38,427 bases of DNA from Pusillimonas sp. (GCF_029263785.1 NZ_JAJUFE010000020.1:1-38427); one strand, 5' to 3'; shown: positions 29,568 through 38,312, counted from the first letter of the stretch. A program made the numbers and translations. Notes: generated by a model not told the origin, from the sequence alone.

Positions 29568-31300
29568 TCTTGCTTCTCCCCGTGAGCACCCACTGCCACC
29601 AATGACTCAAACGGGGCATCGGGCTGTACGCCCATGCGCCTCAAGCTGCTTGCCACAATATTGGAAAAAACTGGGGCAGCGACTCGGCCACCGTAGTACG
29701 CGCCACCCTGTGGCTCATCAATGGACACTGCCACGACTATGCGCGGATCGGAAACCGGTGCAAAACCGACGAAGGAGCTGCGGTACTTGGATGTGCTGTA
29801 CTTGCCGTTGACGATCTTGCGAGCGGTTCCGCTTTTTCCGGCGACACGGTAACCCTGAACCTGAGCGAGTTTTGCGCCATCGGGCCCGGCTGCGGCTTCA
29901 AGCATGGATCGCACCACCGCCGCGACTTCGGGTTTGAACACCTGAACGGAAGTGGGACGCCCCTCGCGCTTGAGCAGTGTCAGCGACACCATGTCTCCGT
30001 CTCGAGCGAACACGGTAAATGCATGGGCAATCTGCAAGAGCGAGGCAGACAGGCCGTAGCCATAAGCCATTGTCGCACGTTCGATAGGACGCCAACGCTC
30101 CCACGGACGCAGCTTTCCGGATGCCACGCCCGGGAAATTCGCCTGCGGTGCGCGGCCAAAACCCAGCTCGGTAAACTTCGTCCACATCTCCTGCGAGGTA
30201 AGCCGCTCGGAAATCATCGTCATGCCGATATTGCTTGAACGCCGCAATATGCCTGCAGCATCCAGGACGCCGTTTCGGCTCACATCCGAGATGACCGAGC
30301 CCTGATAGCGATAGCGTCCGTTGCCGGTATCGAATTTTGTGTCAGTGGTGATTTTTCCAAGGCCTAGCGCAAGCGCCACAGTAAACGGCTTCATGATGGA
30401 GCCTGGTTCGAACGTGTCGGTAATGGCGCGATTGCGCAAAGGGTCGCCCTTGCGATCGTCCCGATTATTCGGATCGTAGGTGGGCAAGTTGACCAGAGCC
30501 AGGACCTCGCCGGTCTTTATGTCCAGCACGATGCCGGCAGCCGCTCGAGCATTGTGCTCTTCCATGCCCTTCTTGAGTGCCGAATAGGTATCGAACTGCA
30601 GCCCGGCGTCGATCGAAAGACGCAGATCCTGTCCATCGACGGGCGGCACAACCGCCTGAACATCTTCCACCACGCGCCCGAGCCGATCCCGGATGACCCT
30701 TCTGCTACCGGGCGTCCCTGAAAGCTCCCGGTCAAATGTCAGCTCGACGCCTTCAAGCCCTTTGTCCTCGATATTGGTAAAGCCGAGGACGTGAGCGGTC
30801 ATTCCGCCTTCGGGGTAGAAACGCCGCATCTCGGCCTGCTGATGTATGCCCGGCACTTTGAGCGCCTTGATCTTGTCCGCCAGCTCAACCGATACCTGCC
30901 GTTTGACATAAACGAAATTCTTCTCACCGTCGGCGATTCGCGCGCGAACATCCGAGAGTTTCATATCAAGCAGAGCCGCAAGCTTGCCAAGCTCTTCGTC
31001 GGAGGCGCGCTGAGCATCCTCGGGAATGGCCCAAATTGCCCGGGCGGGTACGCTGGAAGCCAGCACTACCTCTCCGCTGCGGTCAAATATCTTGCCCCGC
31101 GTAGCGGGCAGCACAAGGGTGCGTTCGTAACGGCGTTCTCCCTGCTGCTGAAGAAAATCCTTGGACATCCCCTGCAAGTACAGCGCCTTGACAATCACTG
31201 CACCGAACCCCAGCATCAAAAGGATAAGCACCAGACGCGCGCGCCATAGCGGCATCTGGATATCAAGCACCGGGCTGTCATAAAAGCGAACCCGCTTCAT
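29564..31300 (-). CDS. ftsI: Septal transpeptidase FtsI (PBP3)
   Basis: FtsI cross-links septal peptidoglycan made by FtsW. The 578-residue class B penicillin-binding protein has a short cytoplasmic tail, one membrane segment (about 21-41), a pedestal domain beginning with RGKIFDRSGEVLA-type RGKIFDRSG (68-76), and a transpeptidase domain with all three catalytic motifs: SIMK (301-304), SSN (355-357) and KSGT (489-492). It overlaps ftsL by 4 nt upstream and murEF by 4 nt downstream. Confidence 0.98.
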   Translation of the reverse strand: MKRVRFYDSPVLDIQMPLWRARLVLILLMLGFGAVIVKALYLQGMSKDFLQQQGERRYERTLVLPATRGKIFDRSGEVVLASSVPARAIWAIPEDAQRASDEELGKLAALLDMKLSDVRARIADGEKNFVYVKRQVSVELADKIKALKVPGIHQQAEMRRFYPEGGMTAHVLGFTNIEDKGLEGVELTFDRELSGTPGSRRVIRDRLGRVVEDVQAVVPPVDGQDLRLSIDAGLQFDTYSALKKGMEEHNARAAAGIVLDIKTGEVLALVNLPTYDPNNRDDRKGDPLRNRAITDTFEPGSIMKPFTVALALGLGKITTDTKFDTGNGRYRYQGSVISDVSRNGVLDAAGILRRSSNIGMTMISERLTSQEMWTKFTELGFGRAPQANFPGVASGKLRPWERWRPIERATMAYGYGLSASLLQIAHAFTVFARDGDMVSLTLLKREGRPTSVQVFKPEVAAVVRSMLEAAAGPDGAKLAQVQGYRVAGKSGTARKIVNGKYSTSKYRSSFVGFAPVSDPRIVVAVSIDEPQGGAYYGGRVAAPVFSNIVASSLRRMGVQPDAPFESLVAVGAHGEKQE

Positions 31301-31602
31301 GGCTGCCCTCCATTGGCGACGCTTGGGGGCACAGGAGCGAAGTCACCCTTCAGGTAGAGCGTGCGGTCAGGTGAGGTGGGTCGCATTTGCAGATCGCTTC
31401 GCGCGATCTCATCAATGCGGGCATTGCGTGCAAGTTCGGCACGCTCCAGTTGAAGTCGGCGCCATTCGGTATCAAGCTCGCGAGCATAGGCGGCCTGGCG
31501 TTCGGACTCCATGAAAAGTTGACGCGACTGATATCGCGCGGTCACCAAAGATATCGCGGAAAGCATCAATAGCGCAGCGAAGAGGATGCTGAGGCGACCC
31601 AT
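31297..31602 (-). CDS. ftsL: Cell division protein FtsL
   Basis: FtsL is a small bitopic protein that forms a complex with FtsQ and FtsB and helps activate FtsWI. The 101 residues have a membrane segment (about 4-22) followed by a predicted coiled coil (about 27-62, RQLFMESERQAAYARELD and on). Length and position between rsmH and ftsI fit. Its ATG shares one base with the rsmH stop (TAATG) and its stop overlaps ftsI by 4 nt. Confidence 0.95.
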   Translation of the reverse strand: MGRLSILFAALLMLSAISLVTARYQSRQLFMESERQAAYARELDTEWRRLQLERAELARNARIDEIARSDLQMRPTSPDRTLYLKGDFAPVPPSVANGGQP

Positions 31603-32666
31603 TACTTCTTCCTCCGTGCCGCGCGCGAGCTTTTCTGGGGCACCAGGCGGATTGCATTGACAAATGAGTCAGCGTCGTCGGGCAGAGGCTCGTCGCTGCG
31701 TTGCGCTACGCGCAGCACCGCCGACCGGGCGCGAGGGTTTTCTTTGGCTTCTACGGCAGTGGGCAAGACCTTCCCGAGCGGCTCCAATATCGGACGCGGC
31801 ATGTCCTTCTCAAAAATCGGCAGGCGGGACTGTGCCTCGCTGCGTCGGCGAGCAGCGGCGATGCACTGCTTGACCATGCGATCTTCGAGAGAATGGAAGC
31901 TGATCACCGCCAAACGCCCTCCGGGTGCCAAGAGCCTTAGAGCTGCCGCGAGGGCGCGCGCGAGTTCTTCGAGCTCTTGATTGATGTGAATCCGTAAAGC
32001 CTGAAAGCTGCGGGTGGCCGGATGTTGACCCTTTTCGCGCGTGCGGACGACACTGGCGACGAGCTCGGCGAGGTCGAGCGTTGTGCGCAGCGGCCGGGAT
32101 TCGCGGCGACCAACAATCGCCTTTGCAATCTGGAAAGCAAACCGTTCTTCGCCATATTTCGCTATGACCTCCCTAATTTCATCAACATCGGCTTCTGCAA
32201 GCCATTGAGCGGCGGTCATCCCGCGGCTCGTATCCATGCGCATGTCCAGTGGCCCTTCGCGCATGAACGAAAAACCTCGTTCGGCATCATCGATCTGCGG
32301 AGAGGACACTCCCAGATCAAGCATGATGCCGTCTACTTGTGTCAGGCCTCGGGCCTGCATTTCCTCAAACATGGAAGCAAAGCCTCCATGTATTACCTCG
32401 ACCCGTGGATCCTGAGACCGCAACTCGTGAGCCGCCTGAATGGCGAGCGGATCCTTGTCAAACACCACCAGCCTGGCGCCCGGCCCGAGCCGTGACAGCA
32501 ACAGCCGGCTGTGGCCGCCGCGACCAAACGTACCGTCGATGTAAACACCGTCAGGGTTTCGAACCTCGCTACTCAGTTCAAACACACGCGCCTTGGCCTC
32601 AAAGCCGGGATCAACGAGGGCGTTGACCGTGGGCTCGAGCAACACGGGTCTGTGCGTGAACTCCAT
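31602..32666 (-). CDS. rsmH: 16S rRNA (cytosine-1402-N4)-methyltransferase RsmH
   Basis: RsmH (MraW) methylates N4 of C1402 in 16S rRNA in the ribosomal P site. The 354-residue protein starts [17 protein letters not shown] and has the SAM-binding stretch [12 protein letters not shown] (42-53), FDKDP (69-73), [15 protein letters not shown] (112-126), [15 protein letters not shown] (131-145) and a C-terminal [12 protein letters not shown]. It is somewhat longer than E. coli RsmH (313), in part from an insertion near 24-40. It lies 7 nt after mraZ. Confidence 0.98.
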   Translation of the reverse strand: MEFTHRPVLLEPTVNALVDPGFEAKARVFELSSEVRNPDGVYIDGTFGRGGHSRLLLSRLGPGARLVVFDKDPLAIQAAHELRSQDPRVEVIHGGFASMFEEMQARGLTQVDGIMLDLGVSSPQIDDAERGFSFMREGPLDMRMDTSRGMTAAQWLAEADVDEIREVIAKYGEERFAFQIAKAIVGRRESRPLRTTLDLAELVASVVRTREKGQHPATRSFQALRIHINQELEELARALAAALRLLAPGGRLAVISFHSLEDRMVKQCIAAARRRSEAQSRLPIFEKDMPRPILEPLGKVLPTAVEAKENPRARSAVLRVAQRSDEPLPDDADSFVNAIRLVPQKSSRAARRKK

Positions 32667-32673
32667 TGGTGCG

Positions 32674-33102
32674 TCAGAACGAAAAATTATCCAGGGCGTC
32701 CATCATGCCCTCTGCAAGCGCCTCGGCTTCTGAACGCGCCCACTCGGCCGCATCCCAGATTTCGAAGTGCCCCCCCATTCCCAAAAGCATGACTTCACGC
32801 GTCAATCCCGCGGCCTGGCGTAATTCCGGCGCAATCAGGATGCGCCCCGAGCCGTCCATATCGACGTCCTGGGCATTGCCGAGCAAGAGACGCTGAAGTG
32901 GCCGCGCCGATGCCGGAAACGCGGCAATCTGCTCGCGCTTCTGTTCCCAGACATTGCGCGGATACAGCAACAGGCAGCCGTCGGGGTGCCGGGTAAGCGT
33001 CAAGCGCCCTTCGACCTGCGAACGCAGCGCGTCACGATGCCGGGTGGGTATCGAGACCCTCCCCTTCGCATCAAGCGTGAGTGCACTGCTTCCCTGGAAC
33101 AC
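32674..33102 (-). CDS. mraZ: Transcriptional repressor MraZ
   Basis: MraZ is a small ring-forming DNA-binding protein of the AbrB fold that represses its own dcw cluster by binding short direct repeats at the promoter. The protein has two SpoVT/AbrB-like halves: one begins [18 protein letters not shown] and the second contains [20 protein letters not shown] place the start at the GTG at 33102, giving 142 residues that begin at [10 protein letters not shown], as in related MraZ proteins. A GTG at 33126 would add eight residues and has an AGGA box 4 nt upstream, but it would begin inside the operator repeats and about 12 nt from the likely transcription start. Both starts are possible. Confidence 0.93.
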   Translation of the reverse strand: MFQGSSALTLDAKGRVSIPTRHRDALRSQVEGRLTLTRHPDGCLLLYPRNVWEQKREQIAAFPASARPLQRLLLGNAQDVDMDGSGRILIAPELRQAAGLTREVMLLGMGGHFEIWDAAEWARSEAEALAEGMMDALDNFSF

Positions 33103-33106
33103 CCTT

Positions 33107-33146
33107 TTTACCCCACTTTTTTGCACAAAATCCTACTTTTCCCCAC
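33107..33146 (-). promoter_or_regulatory. Probable MraZ operator: four 10-bp direct repeats
   Basis: On the minus strand four consecutive 10-bp units read GTGGGGAAAA, GTAGGATTTT, GTGCAAAAAA and GTGGGGTAAA. The first and last carry the TGGGG core, the middle two are degenerate. E. coli MraZ binds TGGGN repeats with a 10-bp period next to its own promoter, so spacing and core agree. The array begins within the -10 box and runs over the likely transcription start to just before the mraZ start codon. Confidence 0.75.
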
Positions 33147-33173
33147 TCTACGGTATGGCACGAGCTTGGTCAA
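33145..33173 (-). promoter_or_regulatory. Pmra: promoter of the dcw cluster
   Basis: On the minus strand -35 TTGACC (33173-33168) and -10 TAGAGT (33150-33145) are separated by 17 nt. The last bases of the -10 merge with the first MraZ repeat, so MraZ binding would block polymerase. Expected transcription start is near 33138. Confidence 0.8.
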
Positions 33174-33362
33174 GCGCTTGATCGCATTTTTTTCAATGAC
33201 AACAAGCACTTACAGACGGTTTGGAGAAAGGGTGGCGAGAAAAAAAGCAAAGAAATCAATGGATTGCAGAGCGATGTAAAAGTGCTTTATTCGGATTTGC
33301 CGCTCGTGCAGAGGGAAAGCTTTGCTTTTGTTTACGAATGGGTTGAAGAATAAAAGAGAAGT

Positions 33363-33771
33363 GCAAGGCAGACCTGTAGGCCGGATTCTGTACACCAGGA
33401 AATGCCTGGCGGGCAATCATTCCTCTGGGCGAACCATTGCTGGCACGCTCTAGCCATCTACCCGCATGCTCGGACGGGCCGCCCTTCGAGCTTTTTCAAG
33501 CGCGCATGCCTATTTGATGTTGCTCCGGATAGAGGTTACCGCGTTTCACCCTGCCGCTTCGCTACTTCGAGAAGTAGCGCCGTACGGAGATGGCCGTACG
33601 GGTGCGCGAACAATCGCGCCCTTGCGACAGACTCGTCTCTGTGGCCCTGTTCCTCGTTCGTTCCGGACTTGCGCCCGGACCGAACGGGCGGCTGTTAGCC
33701 GCTATCCCGCCCTGTGGAGTCCGGACCTTCCTCGATATCAAAAAATACCGCGATTGCCCAGCCTGCCTTGC
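33363..33771 (-). ncRNA. rnpB: RNase P RNA (class A)
   Basis: The minus strand shows the conserved blocks of bacterial RNase P RNA: a 5' region with GAGGAAGGTCCGGACTCC, the central AGGGTGAAACGCGGTAACC, and the 3' AGAATCCGGCCTACAGGTC. The ends are set by helix P1, where GCAAGGCAG (33771-33763) pairs with CTGCCTTGC (33371-33363). This gives about 409 nt. A -10-like TACAAT (33783-33778) lies 7 nt upstream of the predicted 5' end. It is divergent from uup and reads towards mraZ; no clear terminator is seen in the 190 bp between its end and Pmra. Confidence 0.96.
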
Positions 33772-33777
33772 ATTGAT

Positions 33778-33783
33778 ATTGTA
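33778..33783 (-). promoter_or_regulatory. -10 box of rnpB
   Basis: TACAAT on the minus strand sits 7 nt before the predicted 5' end of RNase P RNA, which is the right distance. The -35 region at 16-18 nt upstream is poor. Confidence 0.55.
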
Positions 33784-33876
33784 GCTGACGCATCGCAGCA
33801 AACCGACCTGGGCGCGACCTGCGACAATAGTGCTTGCAGACCCACCACACATTGAATTTCTGTTTGGCAAAAATAC

Positions 33877-35721
33877 ATGGCAGTCAACCTCATTACTCTG
33901 ATCGGCGTGCAACTGGCCTACGGGCATCATCCTTTGCTGGATCATGCCGACCTGACCGTACAATCCGACGAACGAATAGGCCTGATCGGCCGCAACGGCG
34001 CCGGCAAGTCCTCGTTATTGAAATTGCTGGACGGGCGCAGCGTTCCTGACGACGGTGAAATCAAACGCCTGGGAGGTCTGCGCGTCGCAACTGTCGAACA
34101 AGAGCCTGTACTGGATGAAGACTCCACCATATTCGACACTATCTGTGGCGACATCAACGAGACTGAGGACTGGTCCCGCCCGGCGCGCGTTCAGGCCATG
34201 CTGGACGAATTGGGTCTGGACGGCGAGTTGCCCATCGCCGGGCTTTCGGGTGGCACGCGCAAACGCGTAGCGCTGGCACGTGCCCTTACCGACGAGCCCG
34301 ATCTGCTATTGCTGGACGAACCCACCAACCACCTTGATTTCACCGGCATCGACTGGCTCGAGAAACGATTGCTATCAGCCAAATGCGCAGTCATTCTCAT
34401 CACCCACGATCGCCGTTTCCTCGACGTGGTCACCACGCGCATTGTGGAACTGGATCGTGGCAAGTTGTTCAGCTTTCCAGGCAATTTCAGCGCCTGGCAA
34501 CAGCGCAAGGCCGAATGGCTCCAGGCCGAAGCGCAACAAAACGCAAAGTTCGACAAGGTACTCGCGCAGGAAGAAGTCTGGATCCGAAAGGGAATCGAGG
34601 CACGCCGCACCCGTAACGAAGGCCGCGTTCGGCGCCTCGAGGCCCTGCGACGCGAGCGAGCTGCCCGTCGCGAGCGCCTTGGCAATGTGAACCTGGCTAT
34701 TGCAGAAGGCAAACGTTCCGGCAAGCTTGTTGCCGAACTGACTGGCGTATCTCACTCATTCGGAGAACGCGTCATCGTCCGCGATCTGAGCACCACCATC
34801 CTGCGCCAGGATCGGATTGGCCTGATCGGCCCCAATGGGGCCGGCAAGACGACCTTGCTCAAGATAATTCTTGGCGAACTGAAACCGGACCATGGCGAGG
34901 TTCGCCTTGGCGTGAACCTGACAGTCGGCTACTTTGACCAGATGCGTGCCCGGCTCGACGAGAACGCCACCGTAGCCGACACAATCAGCCCCGGTAGCGA
35001 GTGGGTAGAAATCGGTGATCAGCGCAAGCACATCATGAGCTATCTCGAAGATTTCCTGTTCCCGCCTGCCCGCGCCCGTTCACCGGTCAGCAGTCTCTCG
35101 GGCGGCGAACGGGCAAGGCTCGTTCTTGCGCGGCTGTTCGCCCGGCCAACAAACGTGCTTGTCATGGACGAGCCCACCAACGATCTGGACATCGAAACAC
35201 TCGAGCTGCTTGAATCCCTGCTGCAGGACTATCAAGGAACCGTCCTGCTGGTCAGTCACGACCGGGAGTTTCTAAACAACGTCGTCACCCAGACCCTTGC
35301 ATTTGAAGGAAACGGACATTGGGGCGAATATGTGGGTGGCTACGACGAATGGCTCGCGCAACGTCCTGCACCTTCCGAAACTACTGAAAGTCAGGCCCCG
35401 GAAGCACGCTCTGCCGGAGCCCAGGCTGCACGCACCACTCAGACCACAAAAGATGGCGCCTCCCAGACTGCGAGCAAAAGACAAAACCGCCCCGGACGCT
35501 TGGCTTCGTGGGAGCAGAAGGAGCTCGAAGGCATGCCGGATGCAATCGCGGCGCTGGAAACGCGTCAGGCAGAGCTGGCCGAAAAGTTGGCCAGTGGCGA
35601 CCTGTATCGCGAGGCTCCCGAGAAAGTCGACGAGATCAACCGGCAGCTCAAACAGCTCGAAGACGACATGGCAAAGCTGTTTGAGCGATGGGAGTTACTG
35701 GAAAGCAAGCAATCAGGCTGA
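33877..35721 (+). CDS. uup: ABC-F ATPase Uup
   Basis: Uup is a soluble ABC-F protein with two ATPase domains and no membrane part; in E. coli its loss raises precise excision of transposons, and the family acts on ribosomes or on branched DNA. The 614-residue protein has Walker A GRNGAGKS (38-45), signature LSGGTRKR (123-130) and [12 protein letters not shown] (143-154) in the first domain; a basic linker with [20 protein letters not shown] (about 237-256) typical of Uup; and GPNGAGKT (318-325), LSGGERAR (407-414) and DEPTNDLD (431-438) in the second. A low-complexity stretch (500-540) leads to a C-terminal coiled coil (about 545-605) that in Uup binds DNA. The first domain lacks roughly 25 residues between Walker A and the signature relative to E. 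coli Uup. Its stop overlaps that of pyrC. Confidence 0.95.
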   Translation: MAVNLITLIGVQLAYGHHPLLDHADLTVQSDERIGLIGRNGAGKSSLLKLLDGRSVPDDGEIKRLGGLRVATVEQEPVLDEDSTIFDTICGDINETEDWSRPARVQAMLDELGLDGELPIAGLSGGTRKRVALARALTDEPDLLLLDEPTNHLDFTGIDWLEKRLLSAKCAVILITHDRRFLDVVTTRIVELDRGKLFSFPGNFSAWQQRKAEWLQAEAQQNAKFDKVLAQEEVWIRKGIEARRTRNEGRVRRLEALRRERAARRERLGNVNLAIAEGKRSGKLVAELTGVSHSFGERVIVRDLSTTILRQDRIGLIGPNGAGKTTLLKIILGELKPDHGEVRLGVNLTVGYFDQMRARLDENATVADTISPGSEWVEIGDQRKHIMSYLEDFLFPPARARSPVSSLSGGERARLVLARLFARPTNVLVMDEPTNDLDIETLELLESLLQDYQGTVLLVSHDREFLNNVVTQTLAFEGNGHWGEYVGGYDEWLAQRPAPSETTESQAPEARSAGAQAARTTQTTKDGASQTASKRQNRPGRLASWEQKELEGMPDAIAALETRQAELAEKLASGDLYREAPEKVDEINRQLKQLEDDMAKLFERWELLESKQSG

Positions 35722-36792
35722 TTGAACCACTTGCCAGCGCAATTCTTCACCTGCGGCGAGGGGCACGATGGTGGTGTCACCAACAGGGACCTCGTCGGGT
35801 ATGCGAGTGGGCGAGCGCTGCAAGGTCAAGGTACCTTCATTTATTGGTAGCCCGTAGAACTCGGGGCCGTTCTTGCTGGCAAAGGCCTCCAAAGCGTCGA
35901 GGCGGCCCGCCGTCTCAAAAGCCGTGGCATACAGCCCGATAGCGTGGAAGGCGGTGTAACAGCCCGCACAGCCGCAGGACTGCTCTTTGCTGCCGCGTGT
36001 GTGCGGTGCACTGTCAGTACCCAGAAAAAAACGCTTGTTTCCGCTGGTAGCGGCTTCAAGCAGGGCTTGACGATGGGTTTCCCTTTTCAATACCGGAAGA
36101 CAATACCAGTGCGGGCGGATTCCACCCACGAACAAGGCGTTGCGGTTATATAGCAGATGCTGGGGCGTAATGGTGGCAGCGATGGGCCCTTCGGCCTGCC
36201 GTACGTATTCCACCCCGTCCCGTGTGGTGAGATGCTCGAACACGACTTTCAGCTCGGGATAACGCTGACGCAAGGGAATCATGACTCGCTCGATGAACAC
36301 GGCCTCACGATCGAACACGTCCACGGTGGGGTCGTTTACCTCGCCATGAACCAGTAAGGGCATTCCGAGTTTCTGCATCGCCTCGAGCGCCCCTGCACAT
36401 TTTCCAAGCAAATCGGTCACGCCGGCGTCCGAGTTGGTGGTAGCCCCCGCCGGATACAGCTTGACTCCATGGACAATGCCTGAGTCGGCCGCCCGGGCAA
36501 TTTCGTCTGCCGGCGTATTATCGGTCAGGTATAAGGTCATGAGCGGCGTAAAGGCACCCTCTTCTACACCCGCCTTGGCCAGTGCCGCTTCGATACGGAG
36601 CTTGTAGGCTTCGGCCTGAGCCGCAGTCGTCACTGGAGGTGTCAGGTTGGGCATGATGATCGCTCGACCGAACTGGCGTGCAGAATCGGCTACAACTGCC
36701 TCGAGCATGACCCCGTCTCGCAAATGCAGGTGCCAGTCATCGGGACGCCGAATAGTAAAGGTGTGGCTGGCGGTGGTATCGGTGCTGGTCAT
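35713..36792 (-). CDS. pyrC: Dihydroorotase PyrC
   Basis: PyrC closes carbamoyl aspartate to dihydroorotate, the third step of pyrimidine synthesis. The 359-residue protein matches the short, class II dihydroorotases (348 in E. coli). Zinc ligands are visible: H21 and H23 in WHLHLRDG, the carboxylated lysine K111 in [17 protein letters not shown]149, H187 and the catalytic D260 in [15 protein letters not shown]. The gene is convergent with uup and the two coding regions overlap by 9 bp. It is divergent from the SWIB gene with a 163-bp gap. Confidence 0.97.
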   Translation of the reverse strand: MTSTDTTASHTFTIRRPDDWHLHLRDGVMLEAVVADSARQFGRAIIMPNLTPPVTTAAQAEAYKLRIEAALAKAGVEEGAFTPLMTLYLTDNTPADEIARAADSGIVHGVKLYPAGATTNSDAGVTDLLGKCAGALEAMQKLGMPLLVHGEVNDPTVDVFDREAVFIERVMIPLRQRYPELKVVFEHLTTRDGVEYVRQAEGPIAATITPQHLLYNRNALFVGGIRPHWYCLPVLKRETHRQALLEAATSGNKRFFLGTDSAPHTRGSKEQSCGCAGCYTAFHAIGLYATAFETAGRLDALEAFASKNGPEFYGLPINEGTLTLQRSPTRIPDEVPVGDTTIVPLAAGEELRWQVVQSA

Positions 36793-36885
36793 AACGCAAA
36801 AATCTTTCTAAAACGGCAAATCACCATCTTACCTTCAATCGGTACACCCCATTGGCCGAATTTTCAGCGTTCGGCACAAATCGCT

Positions 36886-36914
36886 TTGTCTTTGGCCGCA
36901 ACTCAAGTTATGCT
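36886..36914 (+). promoter_or_regulatory. Promoter of the SWIB-domain gene
   Basis: -35 TTGTCT (36886-36891) and -10 TATGCT (36909-36914) with 17-nt spacing lie 41 nt before the ATG at 36956. Confidence 0.7.
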
Positions 36915-36955
36915 CGGGGAAACGACTTTTTCACCCCCTATTGGAGCACTCCCCT

Positions 36956-37228
36956 ATGGCAACATCCGCAAAAACCGCACGCAAGCCCAATGCGGCCTTC
37001 ATGAAGCCACTGACTCCCAGCCCAACCCTGGCGGCCATCATCGGTGCCGAGCCGCTCCCGCGTACCGAAGTAACCAAAAAAATCTGGGAATACATTAAAA
37101 AACATGATTTGCAGGATCCTGCCAACCGCCGCAACATCAACGCCGACGACAAGCTCCGTCCCTTGTTCGGCAAGGATCAAGTCTCCATGTTCGAGCTGAC
37201 CAAACTCGTTAGCGGGCATCTTAAATAA
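36956..37228 (+). CDS. SWIB/MDM2-domain protein
   Basis: This 90-residue protein is almost entirely one SWIB domain (about 17-88). This domain is known from eukaryotic chromatin remodellers and MDM2, and is also found in chlamydiae and betaproteobacteria. The pattern KPLTPSPTLAAIIG, LPRTEVTKKIWEYIKKHDLQD, and INADDKLRPLFG then VSMFELTKLVSGHL is characteristic. The N-terminal tail is basic (TSAKTARKP). The start at 36956 has a GGAG box 8 nt upstream and its own promoter. Bacterial function is not established; association with DNA or the nucleoid is a reasonable guess but not shown. It ends before a strong bidirectional terminator. Confidence 0.93.
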   Translation: MATSAKTARKPNAAFMKPLTPSPTLAAIIGAEPLPRTEVTKKIWEYIKKHDLQDPANRRNINADDKLRPLFGKDQVSMFELTKLVSGHLK

Positions 37229-37240
37229 GCACTCGAAATC

Positions 37241-37301
37241 CGGCAGCGACTCTGCTGCCGGCCAAACAAAAACGCTGCCCTGAGGCAGCGTTTTTGTTTG
37301 G
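37241..37301. terminator. Tandem hairpins: bidirectional terminator after the SWIB gene
   Basis: The main element (37262-37301) is a near-perfect inverted repeat pairing CCAAACAAAAACGCTGCC with GGCAGCGTTTTTGTTTGG, giving T-runs on both strands. It can end the SWIB gene (plus) and the membrane-protein gene (minus). A smaller hairpin (CGGCAG/CTGCCG, 37241-37260) precedes it. Confidence 0.9.
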
Positions 37302-37323
37302 GGCTTTGACAACCGGTTCGCCT

Positions 37324-37689
37324 TCAGTCAATAGGCTGAGGCGCCGTACCCGAGAACAAGGCCAGCCAACCGCGAACGATTCGGTAAATTATCCAGATCA
37401 GGGCGATCATGCCGGTGATCCAGCCTATGAATATATAGGTCGCAATGGCGCTGAGTACGCACCACAGCATGCCCCACCAAAAAGTCTTGATGACCCAGTC
37501 AAAGTGCGTGGCATAAATGGTGCCCGCCGCATCACCTCGTTTCAGATAGGCCACAACCACAGCCGCAATGGTAGCCAGGCCGAGAAAGCCGGCGCTGATC
37601 AGTCCCAGGGCGAAAAGGCCGTACACCACATGGGTAAGCGTACGCATGGAAAGACCACTGGGATTCTCTGGCGGCAAGACGTCGGTCAT
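37324..37689 (-). CDS. Small DUF4870-like membrane protein
   Basis: This 121-residue inner-membrane protein has about three hydrophobic helices: roughly 21-48, 66-84 and 86-108. The segment YLKRGDAAGTIYATHFDWVI and the following KTFWW resemble the DUF4870 family, in which the loop before the second helix carries a similar H-F/W and FWW pattern. Function is unknown. GGAGGG lies 3 nt before the ATG, an unusually strong ribosome binding site. It ends at the terminator shared with the SWIB gene. Confidence 0.85.
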   Translation of the reverse strand: MTDVLPPENPSGLSMRTLTHVVYGLFALGLISAGFLGLATIAAVVVAYLKRGDAAGTIYATHFDWVIKTFWWGMLWCVLSAIATYIFIGWITGMIALIWIIYRIVRGWLALFSGTAPQPID

Positions 37690-38254
37690 AGACCCTCCGA
37701 AACATTAAGACCGTTCATGTAAATATTCTTGAATTGCCTATTTTACCCATATACCACTGATGCGTTGTTGACCTATGGCAAGGACGGAAGACAAAAGGTG
37801 TTGCGTTGTTGACCTACGGCAAGGTCAAAGGACAAAAGGTGTTGCGTCCGCGCACGTAGCTTCTCATATTCATCTGGACAGGCTATTTTGGTGTGCCCGA
37901 GGCAGCGAGGTCCAGAGAGGGGCGGATGCGACCAGTAGGACAGCTCAGCCGCCAGGTTGAAGGTGGAATCAAGTGAATTTGATTGCATGGGCACCTGGTG
38001 TATGACGGTGGGCTGACCCGTGCCGAATCCGTGCCCGCCAGCGCATGCCGGGGCCAGGTAATTCGCCTGCGCCCGTTAGTTTTTCATCGCTTCCTGCCAG
38101 GGCCGGCCAAGGCGTGGCGTCAAGCGCCCGCCACAGCCACTTGCGTACCGGCGCGCCGGCGTCGGCACGGGCGTCGGCCCATGTGCGGCGTATGCGTGCC
38201 GGCGGGCGGTCAAGCGCCGTGTGTGTGTACAGAGGGGGGAACGGTCGTGGTACT
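37690..38254. other. 565-bp stretch without a supported gene
   Basis: It contains the upstream region of the membrane-protein gene, a 41-bp tandem repeat (37761-37842) and a GC-rich part (38000-38220). Small open frames here (such as 37773-37994 on the minus strand) lack ribosome binding sites or recognisable domains. It may be decayed sequence next to the rRNA operon. Confidence 0.5.
37761..37842 (+). repeat. 41-bp imperfect tandem repeat, two copies
   Basis: Copies at 37761-37801 and 37802-37842 both begin TGCGTTGTTGACCTA and end GACAAAAGGTGT. They differ at about six positions in the middle. A third copy begins (TGCGT) and stops at 37843. The second copy contains the inverted repeat TTGACC/GGTCAA. 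Confidence 0.85.
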
Positions 38255-38301
38255 GGCGCCCAAAAGGCAAAGCCCCTGCATCCAGTGGATGCAGGGGCTT
38301 T
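38255..38301 (-). terminator. Terminator of the ribosomal RNA operon
   Basis: On the minus strand AAGCCCCTGCATCC and GGATGCAGGGGCTT form a long perfect stem just after the 5S gene, followed by TTGCCTTTTGGG. This is the expected end of an rrn operon. Confidence 0.9.
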
Positions 38302-38312
38302 GAGGTGTAAGA

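Noticed and set aside
33081-33353. 90-residue plus-strand reading frame over the mraZ promoter
   Set aside because: It runs antisense across the promoter and operator, has no family resemblance, and low-complexity stretches explain it.
33466-33855. Reading frames across the RNase P RNA gene
   Set aside because: They translate a structured RNA gene with clear RNase P motifs and matching ends.
37761-37842. CRISPR array
   Set aside because: Only two adjacent copies without spacers exist, so this is a simple tandem repeat.
37773-37994. 73-residue minus-strand frame near the tandem repeat
   Set aside because: Its C-terminal part is encoded by the repeat, no ribosome binding site is seen, and I recognise no family. 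It could be a decayed gene but cannot be supported.
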